DNA from: Sorghum bicolor
Taxonomy: Eukaryota > Streptophyta > Magnoliopsida > Poales > Poaceae
Assembly (NCBI RefSeq): GCF_000003195.3
Contig: NC_012876.2
Coordinates: 61,436,407-61,500,406, forward strand
Reading direction: 5' to 3'
Length of the DNA stretch: 64,000 nt
Below the pieces are notes generated by a model, which was not told where the DNA came from, did not search any database, and saw only the letters and a list, made by a program, of their open reading frames with translations. The position numbers were made by a program, and so were the translations under genes. This document shows positions 11,302 through 22,524 of the stretch, one piece after another (positions within the stretch are counted from its first letter, which is position 1; every line of letters starts with the position of its first letter).

Positions 11302-13278
11302 TATATTTGGACTTCACTTAGCATACTGCATACAAGAGAGAGAGAGAGAAAGAGGGTTATTCAGAGCTAGCTAGCCACTTGTGTAAAACTGCCAAGCTTC
11401 CCTATACATAGTATATACTAGTATCATGTAGGAGTGAGTATAAATGCGTAGTAGCATGCACTCGATCGTAGTGGTGACTACACTAGCCGCCGGTGATCAC
11501 GAGCCCGGGCCGGGGGGGGGGGGTCATAATAAGCTTTTCTTTAATTGCATACCTACGTACGTGAGCGCGACATGATCCTGATCCACCGTCGACGATCTAT
11601 CAATAATATGCCGAGCATGTCGTACGCTGTCTGTGATTCAGCAGAGCCAGCCGAGATCGATCGAGGATAGTTAGTTAGAGGCTAACCCTGTAGCTGCATG
11701 TAGGTGTGGGCACCGCCCCGGCCCTTGGTCCTGCGTCGTCGATCATCGTGTCCATATATATATGCAACTTGGAACGAAATAAATAAACCGAACCAATCTC
11801 AGTTCGTCACCCGTCGTCGTCGTCAGATGGCACGTCCCTGTCGAGCGAGAGAGAGAGCGCGGGCCGATCGAGCACACGAGCCGCACAGTGTCTCGTCTCC
11901 GATTTCGATCGCCGGGCCGTGCATGCCCACGAGTCCACAGACCACCCACACATCCACATGCATGCGCGGCAGGCAGACGCGCACGCGGCACCACCGGCGG
12001 AGGCAGACAGCGCGCGGGGGACATGCAGGTCCATGCATCAATGCAAGCCGAAAGCCGATGGATCGTCGTCGGCGGCGGCACGAAAACTAGCGCGGGCGGC
12101 AGGACCAGGACCATCACCCCCGGCCGTGCGCGCTTGGGCACACATCATGCGCCGCGCCGCGCCTGGACCGCGCGCGCGCGCGCGCATGCAGCAGGACCGC
12201 GACGACCGGCCGGCCGATCGGTGCCAGGGATGCACACATGCGTGGGTATGCACACGCCACACGCCACCGATCGACCGGCTGGGAGAGCGTAAAGGCGCGC
12301 CGGCAAATGCATGCGTGCATGGTGGCGAGCTATACGCGTCGTCGCCTATAGCTAGCTAGCTAGCTCGGAGAGCGACCCGTCGTCTAACACATGCCAGGTT
12401 ATTAGGCAGGGGCCCAGCCCTACGCGCGCGCCCTGCAGGCGTGCACACCACACGCGTACGTGTACGGGCCGGTGGTCTCGACGACTCGCGTCTATCAGCT
12501 GCTTCGTGTACGCTAGAGTTAGCTATATATAGTTTCTAGTTTCTACAACATGCATGGGCCATGCCAGTGATTGGCACGATCGGCCGGCCGGCTCGAGACC
12601 ATCGAATGCACGCATGCATGGTGTGCGTGGTCCGTGCATTATCGATCGACCGAACGGCAACGGCAACGGCAACGGCAACGGGCAACACCACATTTGGCTC
12701 AGCTAAAATCTCCGGCCGGCGCGGCACGGCTGGGCCGGACGCCGCCGGGTGGGGCTGTGTGCGGCCAGCTGGCCAGGTTACCCGCGCCCGCGCGCACGAG
12801 GTTCCACTCGCCTTTTGGCTACTACCTTTTGGCGTCGATCGGGGTCGTCTCGTCGTCGTCGTCGTCGTCGTCGTCGTGTGCCGCCGCACGTTCGCGATCG
12901 AGACGTACTCTGCTGCAGCCTGCTTGCATGCCGGCCGGCCACGCCGGCCTCGCTCGCCATCCGAGGTGCCCCGGCGTTTTTTCCCGCCTAGGCCTCGGCC
13001 TTTCCGTGCTCGCACCTTCTCCGTCTTCCTGGGAGATGTGAGATGCAGAGAGCCAGTGCGCTGAGCTGCAGTGCTTCTCGCTTCAATAATTTCTTCGTTC
13101 CCAGCTCCCATCTTCCTGGGAGACCAAGGCACCGATAATAGGCCCAAGACTACAGTGCACGACTGCACGGTAGTTGTTTTTTTTTTCCTTTTTTGAGAAA
13201 GTTGCTGCACCTGAACTTTGCACGTGTCCCGCGTGAAGATTTCATTTATTATACTGCTCCTTGGGCCCTAAATTATAA
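11302..13278. other. GC-rich intergenic region with microsatellites, no supported gene
   Basis: Rich in CATGCATG, GATCGATC and GCGCGC. Simple repeats include GA (11333-11354), a G-run (11511-11522), an ACGGCA hexamer array (12655-12681) and CGT triplets (12846-12877). Several 130-220 codon frames overlap on both strands, but all have low-complexity Arg/Ala/Pro composition and no domain. Most likely noncoding. A divergent promoter for a gene outside my recognition cannot be excluded. Confidence 0.45.
12846..12877. repeat. (CGT)n trinucleotide microsatellite
   Basis: About ten CGT units in an uninterrupted run. Confidence 0.9.
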
Positions 13279-13618
13279 GGCCAAGTTTAGTTCCACGCTT
13301 AAAAACTGTTCACCCATCTTATCAAATCTTTCGATACATGCATAAAATATTAAATAAAAATAAAAAAATTAATTGCATAGTTTGGTTGTAAATTGTGAGA
13401 CAAATCTTTTAAACCTAATTAGGTCATGATTAGCCATAATTGTTATAGTAACCAACATATGCTAATGATGGATTAATTATACTTAATAAATTTATCTTGC
13501 AATTTTCAAACAAGCTATGTAATTGGTTGTTGATTAATCTACATTTAATATTTTAAATGTGTGCCGGTATATCCAATGTGATACCCCAAAATTTTCTTTT
13601 CGCGAACGAAACAAGGCC
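13279..13618 (+). mobile_element. MITE, long variant of the GGCC...TTTAGTT family, TSD TAA
   Basis: Starts GGCCAAGTTTAGTTCC, ends CGAAACAAGGCC, and is flanked on both sides by TAA (13276-13278 and 13619-13621). The TAA target duplication supports a Tourist/PIF-Harbinger type. It is closest to the copy at 3295-3639. Confidence 0.8.
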
Positions 13619-13846
13619 TAAATCATGGAGAGTCAAAATATCTTAAGTTTAACCAAAATTTATATAATAAAATAAACATTTGTGATTCTAAATAATTATT
13701 ATTTTTTTTCACGAACTATATTTTTATAGTATACCTATTTCATGACATAAATCTTTGTAATTCTCTTGTAGTTTTGATCAAATTTGAAATACTTTGACTT
13801 TTCAAGAAAGATAAAATAACTTATAATTTAGAATGAAGGGAGTACA
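13619..13846. mobile_element. Stowaway-like MITE, partly degenerate
   Basis: The right side ends AATGAAGGGAGTA. The interior AACTTATAATTTAGAATGAAG mirrors the weaker left side AAATCATGGAGAGTCAAAATA. It abuts the preceding MITE. Confidence 0.5.
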
Positions 13847-14201
13847 TAGTAAAATACTCAGTCGACGGTGCTTAAACTCGACTAATATGACAGTCTTGGA
13901 GGTTTCATCGGATATATTTATATTTAATATTGTGACACATCAATGTTCGTAATTACCAACACAGAAGTTGGCATTGGCGTGGCAATCAAACTAGCCTAAG
14001 GGCACTCCCAATATAAAAACCATCATAGTTTCTATATACATTAATTATAGTGTCACCTAAGCATTTTACTGATATGGCAAGGTAGTTATTGAAGAGACAG
14101 AGCAAAAATCATAGCAACTGGGTCTAAGTTAGAAATCATATCTACACGAAATCCAAGACATGAAGTGATATAATTGGTTGAGAATGGAGAGAGAATGAAT
14201 G

Positions 14202-15330
14202 TGTTGGGTACCATAATAAGGGATACCCAAATCAGAGCAATCAAAAAAGCAAAAAAAAAACATACTAACCACAATCATCAGGGTACGGGCCCCAGTGCAC
14301 CCAACTCGCCCGACCCCTCAGGGCCTCGGACGCAAGTTCCGACTCGCCCGATCCCTCAGGGCCTCGGACGAAAGTTCCGACTCGCCCGACCCCTCAGGGC
14401 CTCGGACGCAAGTTCCGACTCGCCCGACCCCTCAGGGCCTCGGACGAAAGTTCCGACTCGCCCGACCCCTCAGGGCCTCGGACGAAAGTTCCGACTCACC
14501 CGACCCCCCAGGGCCTCGGACGCAAGTTCCGACTCGCCCGACCCCGTCCACGCTCGGGCGCCGGACCCCACTCCGCCTGGGCAGCAAGATTTCCACCGCA
14601 CGGCGCCCGTACCTATGACATGACAGACGCGATGGCTTCCATACCGCAACAGGGCAAGGCGACAACTATTCCAACCACCCCGGGCACTGCAGCATCACCT
14701 TTTTCACTGTGTGCCCTTACCTCTTTCACTGTGGCATACTGCCGCACAGTAGAAAGGGAATGGGAGAGGTAAATCAGCACCACTATTTGGGATCTTTTCC
14801 CACTATTGACAAGATGTGAAGCAGTGCTGGCGATCCGACCCCCGCGACCCCTACAGGGCTCGGCAACCCTCTACAGGAACAGCCATGCTGTCAACCATCC
14901 CTCAAGGACGAGATGGACCAGCTCCAATGGGGTCGGGACTGTGGTTTCACCATTCCACCCAGGGAAATTAACTCATGTAAATCTTTGTCTCCCCTTGAGG
15001 CTATAAAAGGGGAGCCAAGACTCATAGCTAGAAGAGGGTTCAAGAAGTTCGCACGCACACAACACTCTTTCTCAGAGCAGCAACCCGCACTCTGTCCGCC
15101 ACCAAGCCGAGACCTGGGACTTAGCCCTCTCTCGCAACCTGCTTGTACCCCCTACCACAAGCACCTTTGGGTGCAAGGTTATACAGAACCACCGATCGCA
15201 CTGGACGTAGGGCATTCTTGGCCCGAACCAGTATAAACCCTCTGTGTCTCACTTGCATCACCATCCAAGCTTGGTCAGTCACGCAGACTTATACTTGTTG
15301 GTGCCTAGACCACGAGTCTAGACGCCGACA
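14202..15330 (+). repeat. 5' LTR of the gypsy element (1129 bp)
   Basis: Runs from TGTTGGG to GCCGACA. It holds six 38-bp units beginning CTCGCCCGACCCCTCAGGG from 14305, a TATA box TATAAAAG at 15003-15010, and a CACTGTG-rich stretch near 14700-14750. GAATG occurs on both sides (14197-14201 and 15331-15335), so locally it looks like a solo LTR. By eye it differs from the 3' LTR by about nine substitutions plus the repeat-number change. Confidence 0.92.
14305..14540 (+). repeat. 38-bp tandem repeat in the 5' LTR (six units)
   Basis: The starts of CTCGCCCG are spaced exactly 38 bp (14305, 14343, 14381, 14419, 14457, 14495, final partial 14533). The 3' LTR has only three full units (27185-27306). 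Confidence 0.9.
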
Positions 15331-15579
15331 GAATGTGATTGGATAAAAAAATTATTGTATAGAAACTATCCATTAAGACCATAGTCTCTATACTTAGTGT
15401 CTATAGAAATTAATAGGTATAGAAACTACATGTAGTTTCTAGCAGTGGGAGTGCCCTAACCGTGTGTTTGGTTGAGGTGCTGGAGCCAACCCGGCTGGGT
15501 TGAACCTGTTTTCTGGCTGTTTGGATGGAGGTTAGGAGCGGGTTGGGTTGGCTCCAGGAGAATATTCTTCCAATATGCG
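15331..15579 (+). repeat. 249-bp copy of the element's 3' flank placed after the 5' LTR
   Basis: Matches 28097-28345 with only about two differences seen by eye. It contains the GAATG duplication, the right half of the split MITE (to 15456), TAA, and the first 120 bp of the neighbouring CCGTGTGTTTGG element. It then switches at ATGCG to gypsy leader/gag sequence. A primer-binding site is expected at this place and is absent. Confidence 0.92.
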
Positions 15580-15668
15580 ATTAGGGGCCTTCTGCGTGAC
15601 ATTCACCTGTCCCTACTGGGAAGGTTTGGATCGCAGACGGATTTCGCCCGCTCCGCCGTGGCACCATC

Positions 15669-18071
15669 ATGATGTTCGGAAGTTTGGAGTTCATGTCCCT
15701 CGGTTCCGGCTACGACATGGTCCTCCTCCCGCCACGTGGTGACGTCGAGCCTGCTCCCGAGCCGATCCCACCACAGTCCGAGCGTGGGCACCGTTCGGGA
15801 CACCGTACGGGGGGCGCTCGGCGGGGACGTCAGAGATCTAGGATCTCCGATCCCACCACTGAGGCTAGGATCCATCTGGTCCTCCCCCCGCATATTCCTC
15901 ACCAGGTCGCCCGCTCCTCCGGCCCGACAGGCGCTAGAGGAAGGGCTCGCGGGGCATCAGGCTCCGCCCCTAGGACCAACAGAGGATTATCGCGGCCACC
16001 CGTCCCACCCCGTTCGAAGGGGAAGGCACGGCCCGCGCCCGTCCCCCGCAAGGGGGACAAAGGGGGCTCAACATCTGTTCCTCCTCCACCCATGGGTAAA
16101 GGAGCAACAACGGCACCTCCCGAGTTACCTTTTGGGCTCAGGAACGCCGCCACCACCTACGCCTCTTCCGTGAGCACTTCATTAAGTGCGTATGCGGAAC
16201 TTCCGGGGCACCACTTGAGGTCTACTCTGGACCTCGTTTCCACACCGCCCGTCTCATCATACCCAGAGGACCTCACCTCGGGCGACGACGAGTGGGCTGG
16301 CGCTGATTTCTCCGGGTGTGGCGACCCGGAGACCTTCATGCGCTTCTTGGAGGCCAGCAACTATTGTCTCGGCTACTCCGACTCCGACGACGGAAGCTAC
16401 GACCCGTCACGAGAGTGCTTCAACTTAGAAGTCGGAGACACGCCGCATAACACCCAGGGGGACGCAGGGCCCTCTAGGCAAGAGAACGCAACTCCACCTC
16501 CCAATCCAACTCCCGGAACGAATCTTGGAGCCCGTGGGGTAGCATCTGCCCCCGCTGGGGGACACCGTCCTGACCTCGCACAGCTCGATGAGCTGGAGGC
16601 CAGGCTCGAAGAAGAACGCACACGCCTCCGCCAACTCCGCGAGGCCCTGGTCCGAGAGCCGGCTGGCCGCGGAGACGGCGGTGAGGCTAGGCGCCGCGCC
16701 CGAGACGTCAACCGCCGCATCGTCGAGGATACAGGGGGTGACGCCCCAGTCTTCAGCACGGCCAGCCAGAATGTGATGGCCGCCGCGCTCCTCCTCAGGG
16801 CGATGCCCGAGCCTTCGACTCCTGAGGGAAGGAGAGTGCGTCAGGGGCTGCGTGGCCTCCTGGAGCAGGCTGTGGTGTAAAACGCGGAAAGTTCTGCCTC
16901 ACAATCCCATAGCACGAGACGTCATGGGGACCGACCCCCTCCTAACAAGGCACCAACGATGCAGGGTCCGCCACCCCCTAACCCACAAGGGGGCAACAGG
17001 GCCCCGTCAGTACACGAGCGCGTCGGAGCTGACGCAGACGCACGGGCCACCCTCGAGGCCAGGCGACGTGACAAGGACGAGGCCAAGTCCCGACGTTACC
17101 GACCGCGCCGAGGCGGGAGGTACGACCCCGATCACGACCGAAGCACGTCACCAGAGCCTCCGGGTCCCCGCGTCTTCAGCGAGGCCATACGCAGGGCCAA
17201 GTTCCCTGTGCGATTCCGACAGCCCGCCAACCTCGTCAAGTACTCAGGAGAAACTAACCCCGAGCTCTGGCTGGCGGATTACCGCCTGGCATGCCAGCTG
17301 GGCGGAGCGGATGACGACCTGCTCATCATCCGCAACCTCCCACTGCATCTGGCCGACACGGCCAGGGCGTGGCTTGAGCACCTTCCTGAGCGCATGATCC
17401 ACGACTAGGCCGACCTGGTTAGGATCTTTGTTGGGAACTTCCAGGGTACGTACGTGCGCCCTGGGAACTCCTGGGACCTCAGGAGTTGCCGGCAGAAGCC
17501 CGATGAGTCCCTCCGAGATTTCATCAGGCGATTCTCCAAGCAGTGCACCGAGCTCCCCAACATCACGGACTCCGACGTCATCGGAGCCTTCATTTCTGGC
17601 ACCACTTGCAAAGAGCTCGTACACGAGCTCGGACGCAAGACCCCTACGAGCACCAGCCAGCTGCACGACATCGCCACCAACTTCGCCTCAGGCGAAGAAG
17701 CAGTTGGCGCCATTTTCTCCGACAGCACAGCCAAAGGGAAACAGAAGGCTAAGGCCGCCGAGGCCTCGGGATCGCGCGACCCCAAGAAGAAGAAGAAGGG
17801 CCGCAAGGGGCGGCAGGGACAGTCGGACGACAACCTGGTCGCCGCGGCAGATCGCAAGAACCCCAAGCGGGCTCCCGCTGGCCCCAGTCTCTTCGACGAA
17901 ATGTTGAAGAAGCCGTGCCCCTATCACAGGGGGCCAACCAAACACACCCTTGAGAAGTCTGCGCAGTCAGCACGGCCGCGCCCTCGTACCTCAAATGGTC
18001 CGAGAGCGCGATCACGTTCGACAGACATGATCACCCGGATCGGATTCCCAATCCCGGGAGCTATCCTCTGA
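15669..18071 (+). pseudogene. gag of the gypsy element, interrupted
   Basis: One reading frame runs from an ATG at 15669 to 18071 but is broken by a TAA at 16878-16880 and a TAG at 17406-17408. The N-terminal part is Pro/Arg-rich. An Arg/Glu-rich coiled-coil-like segment lies near 16580-16720. The retrotransposon gag domain lies at about 17200-17640, and a Lys-rich stretch at 17770-17820. No intact zinc knuckle was seen; the C-terminal part shifts frame near 17.95-18.0 kb, where pol-type sequence continues in another frame. Gag would form the retrotransposon particle; this copy cannot make a full-length product. Confidence 0.85.
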
Positions 18072-18109
18072 TCGTCGACCCCATCATCGCCGAGACCCGT
18101 CTCACTAAG

Positions 18110-21100
18110 GTGCTGATGGATGGAGGCAGCGGCCTCAACATCCTCTACGCCGAGACTCTGGCCCTCATGGGGATCAGCAAGTCCCGGCTGAGGAACGACA
18201 CCGCGCCATTCCACGGAGTGGTGCCGGGGCATCGTGCCCACCCCCTCGGACAGATCGATCTGTCCGTCTGCTTCGGGACCCCCGACAACTTTAGACGGGA
18301 AGTCCTCACCTTCGACGTGGTCGGGTTCCCAGGGACCTACCACGCGATCCTAGGACGACCATGCTACGCCAAGTTCATGGTCGTCCCCAACTATACCTAC
18401 CTCAATCTCAAGATGCCAGGGCCAAAGGGCATCATCACCGTCAGCACGACCAGCCAGCACGCCTACCAGTGCGACGTCGAGTGCGTCGAGCAGGCCGAGG
18501 CTCTGGCAGAGTCTCTGGCCATCCTCACTGGCCTCGGCGACAGTGACCAGGACGTCCCCGACCCCAAATGTCACGCCGGGAGCTTCGAGCCGGCGGAGGA
18601 AACTAAGCTGGTCTTCCTCGACCCCGGAACCTCTGAGGGCAAGGCGTTGAGGATCAGCTCCAGCCTCGACCCCAAATAGGAAGTGGTGCTCGTCGACTTT
18701 CTCCGCGCAAACGCTGACATATTTGCGTGGAGTCCCTCGGACATGCCTAGAATACCGAGGGAAGTCGCCGAGCACTCCTTGGACATCCGAGCCGGCTCCA
18801 AGCCCGTGAAGCAACGCCTGCACCGATTCGACGAGGAGAAGCGTCGGGCCATCGGGGAGGAGATCCACAAGCTGCTGGCGGCCGGATTCATCAAGGAGGT
18901 ATTCCATCCCGAGTGGTTAGCCAACCCCGTGCTAGTTAAAAAGAAAAATGGGAAGTGGAGGATGTGTGTAGACTATACTAGTTTAAATAAAGCATGTCCA
19001 AAGAATCCCTTTCCATTACCTCGTATTGATCAGATAGTTGACTCTACCGCGGGATGTGAAATTTTGTCTTTTCTTGATGCTTATTCCGGCTACCACCAAA
19101 TCAAGATGAAAGAGTCCGACCAGCTCGCAACTTCATTCATCACCCCTTTCGGAATGTATTGCTACGTAACCATGCCTTTTGGGCTCAAGAACGCGGGGGC
19201 CACTTACCATCGATGTATGCTTCAGGTTTTTGGGAACCTTATAGGCAAAACGGTAGAGGCTTATGTAGACGACATTGTCGTCAAATCCAGGAGAGCAAGC
19301 GGCCTAGTTGCCGACCTGGAAGAAACATTCCGATGCCTTAGGGCAAAAGGGATCAGACTCAACCCCGAAAAGTGCGTTTTCGGGGTCCCCCGAGGCATGC
19401 TCCTCGGGTTTATTGTGTCTAAGCGGGGGATCGAGGCCAACCCAGAAAAGGTCTCGGCCATCGCAAACATGGGCCCGATTCGTAACCTAAAGGGAGTACA
19501 GAGGGTAATGGGATGTCTAGCCTCCCTAAGCTGTTTCATTTCTCGCCTCGGGGAAAAAGGGCTGCCTCTGTATAGGTTACTTAGGAAATCTGAGCACTTT
19601 TCCTAGACCCCCAAGGCCCAGGAAGCCTTTGACAAACTCAAGGCTCTGCTCACCAACCCTCCCATCCTGGTGCCCCCCGCCGAGGGGGAGCCACTTCTTC
19701 TTTACGTCGCAGCCACCGATCAGGTGGCCAGCGCAGCTATCGTGGTCAAGAGGAAGGAGGAAGGGCACGCCCTGCCGGTCCAAAGGCCGGTGTACTTCAT
19801 CAGTGAAGTGCTCTCCGACACAAAGACCCGATACCCCCAGATCCAAAAATTACTCTACGCAGTGGTTCTGGCCCGACGCAAGCTCCGCCATTACTTTGAA
19901 TCTCACCCGGTCTCAGTGGTCTCATCCTTCCCTTTGGGAGAAGTGATTCAGAACCGAGAAGCCAACGGAAGGGTTGCTAAATGGGCCATAGAGCTCATGG
20001 GCGATGGGATCACCTATGAGCCTCGGAAAGCCATAAAGTCCCAGGTCCTGGCGGACTTTATGGCAGAATGGACCGGGACTCAGCTCCCACCACCACAGAT
20101 CCAGCACGAGTGCTGGACCATGTACTTCGACGGGTCCTTGATGAAAACTGGGGCCGGTGCGGGCCTTGTCTTCATCTCCCCCCTCGGGGTAAGGATGCGA
20201 TACGCAATCCGGCTCCATTTCCCCGCTTCGAACAATGCAGCAGAGTACGAGGCCCTTGTTAACGGTCTCCACATCGCCATCGAGCTTTGGATCAAATGGT
20301 TCGACGCCCGAGGCGATTCCAGACTCGTCATCGATCAAGTCATGAAAGAGCCTGGCTGCCATGACCCCAAGATGGACGCGTACTGCAAAGCGGTCCGACG
20401 CTTGGAAGAAAAGTTCGACGGCCTCGAACTTAACCACGTGTTAAGGAAGTATAATGAGGCCGCCGACGCGCTCGCCAAGATGGCATCCGAGCGAGCCACA
20501 GTCCCCCCGGATGTCTTCGTCAGCGACATCTACAAACCTTCCGTCGGCCACAAGGACGACGGGGGGTCGGACGAACCCCCAAGCAAACAGAGATCCGACC
20601 CCAAAGACGCTGCCGCTCAAGAACAGGAAGCCATGGACATCGAGCCAGAGCCACCTGCATCTGACGACTCGCCCGACTGGCGCTACCCTTTGCTTCAACG
20701 CCTGGTCGACGGCATTTTGCCCCCGGACCAGGCTGAGGCAAGGCGCGTGGCCCGTCGTGCCAAGACCTTCGTCCTCCTCGATGGGGAGATGTACAAGCGA
20801 AGCCCCTCGGGTGTCCTCATGCGTTGCATCACACATCAGGAAGGAGTCAAGCTCCTGCAAGACATACACTCGGGGGCTTGTGGCCATCACGCCGCACCTC
20901 GGACATTGGTAGGAAATGCCTTCCGACAAGGCTTCTACTAGCCCACCGCCGTGGCCGACGCCACGGACATCGTGCGGACCTGTGAGGGATGTCAGTTTTA
21001 CGCTCGGCAGATACATCTACCTGCTCAGGCTCTGCAGACGATCCCCATCACCTGGCCTTTCGCTGTCTGGGGCCTCGACCTGGTTGGGCCCCTGCAGAAA

Positions 21101-21913
21101 GCACCCGGGGGCTTCACCCACTTGCTTGTCGCAATCGACAAGTTCTCCAAGTGGATCGAGGTCCGACCCATCACAAGGATCAAGGCCGAACAGGCGGTAT
21201 TGTTCTTCAAGGATATCATCCATCGATTTGGAGTGCCGAACTCCATAATCACCGACAACGGCACACAGTTCACCGGGCGAAAGTTCCTGCAGTTCTGCGA
21301 CAGACACCACATACGTGTGGACTGGGCGGCAGTGGCTCACCCCAAGACCAATGGTCAAGTGGAGCGTGCCAATGGCATGATACTCCAGGGCCTGAAGCCC
21401 AGGATCTTCAACCGTCTGAACAAGTTTGGGAAAAGGTGGCTCAAACAGCTACCGGCCGTCGTCTAGAGTCTGAGAACCTCCCGAAGCCGAGCCACGGGCT
21501 TCACCCCGTTCTTCATGGTCTATGGGTCGGAAGCCGTCCTCCCCACTGACCTGGAGTACGGGTCCCCAAGGGTACAAGCCTATGACGAAAATAGCGGCAA
21601 AACGTTCCAAGAAGACGCGCTGGACCAGCTCGACGAAGCCAGAGACGTAGCCCTCCTACACTCCGTCAAGTACCAACAGACCCTCCGCCGATACCATGCG
21701 CGACGGATCCGAGGTCGAGCCTTTCAAGTCGGCGACTTGGTGCTAAGGCTCAAACAGAGCAACAAGGGTCGTCACAAGTTCACACCCCCCTGGGAAGGAC
21801 CCTTCGTCATCGCCGAAGTCCTCCGACCCGGGACCTACAAGCTCGCCAATGCAGCAGGGGAGGTCTTCAAAAACGCATGGAACATAGAACAGCTACGTCG
21901 ATTTTTCCCTTAG
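18110..21913 (+). pseudogene. pol of the gypsy element: protease, RT, RNase H, integrase, with four amber stops
   Basis: One frame from about 18110 to 21913. The order is aspartic protease (active-site-like D-G-G-S-G near 18120), reverse transcriptase (F-L-D-A-Y-S-G near 19072, catalytic Y-V-D-D at 19262-19273), RNase H (about 20120-20480, with D-G-S, E-Y-E-A-L and D-A-L-A-K blocks), then integrase with an H-H-C-C finger near 20870-20995 and D, D, E residues in G-L-D-L-V-G, T-D-N-G-T-Q and Q-V-E-R-A-N. In-frame TAG stops sit at 18677, 19604, 20939 and 21464, so the polyprotein is dead. Integrase after RT places it in gypsy. No intact Met start is expected, because pol is normally made as a fusion. 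Confidence 0.9.
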
Positions 21914-22524
21914 AACTTTGTAAAAATTTCTTTGTTCATTCATTACCTTCAAGGAATAAATCAAAGTTTAAGTTATCAGAGAGCCTCGGACCTGCCAACC
22001 AGAGTCCGAGCCTCCCTCGGGGGCTACATGGGGGAACCCCCTATGTCGACTCCGAACCTGGGGGAACCCCCTATGTCGACTCCGAACCTTTTTCTTTTTT
22101 CGCGCAAGTTAAAAGAACCCCGACCCAAGGTCTTCCTCCTCCTTCCTAAAAAGACTCAAGAAACCGAAAATCCGTCCCCTAAATCCTAAGGTATGAGCGC
22201 GAGGAAGGATCTACGCTCACGAGCAAAGACCGCCTCTACTCACCTTAGATTCGGGGAACGAATTCGGACTTCCAAGAGTTACTAAGGAAAAAGGAAAAGC
22301 ACTTAGGCTCGGGGACTCTGGCTAGCGCAAAAACTCTAAGTAGCTCACCCGACCTCGCGCTGCCGAGGTCGGATCGGCAAAAAGAAAAAGAAAATAAGAC
22401 ACTTAGGGAAAAAGCTCAAAAAGAGCAGTTATACAAATATCTACATTTGACGTTAACATTGTATATATATTACAAAGGCCCACCGGCCTCGACACCCACA
22501 AAAAGAAAAAAAAACCTAAGGGTC
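21914..22524. other. Spacer between pol and the antisense gene of the retrotransposon
   Basis: Includes a direct repeat of a GGGGGAACCCCCTATGTCG unit (about 22029 and 22061) and several short GGCTCGGGG-type phrases. No gene was seen. Confidence 0.5.

Noticed and set aside
12536..13210. 224-codon minus-strand frame and plus-strand frames in the same place
   Set aside because: Built on CGT and ACGGCA microsatellites and GC-rich DNA; no recognisable domain.
14202..15330. Solo LTR as an independent insertion
   Set aside because: Although GAATG flanks both sides, the right flank is a copy of the 3' flank of the larger element, so it is better read as that element's 5' LTR after a rearrangement.
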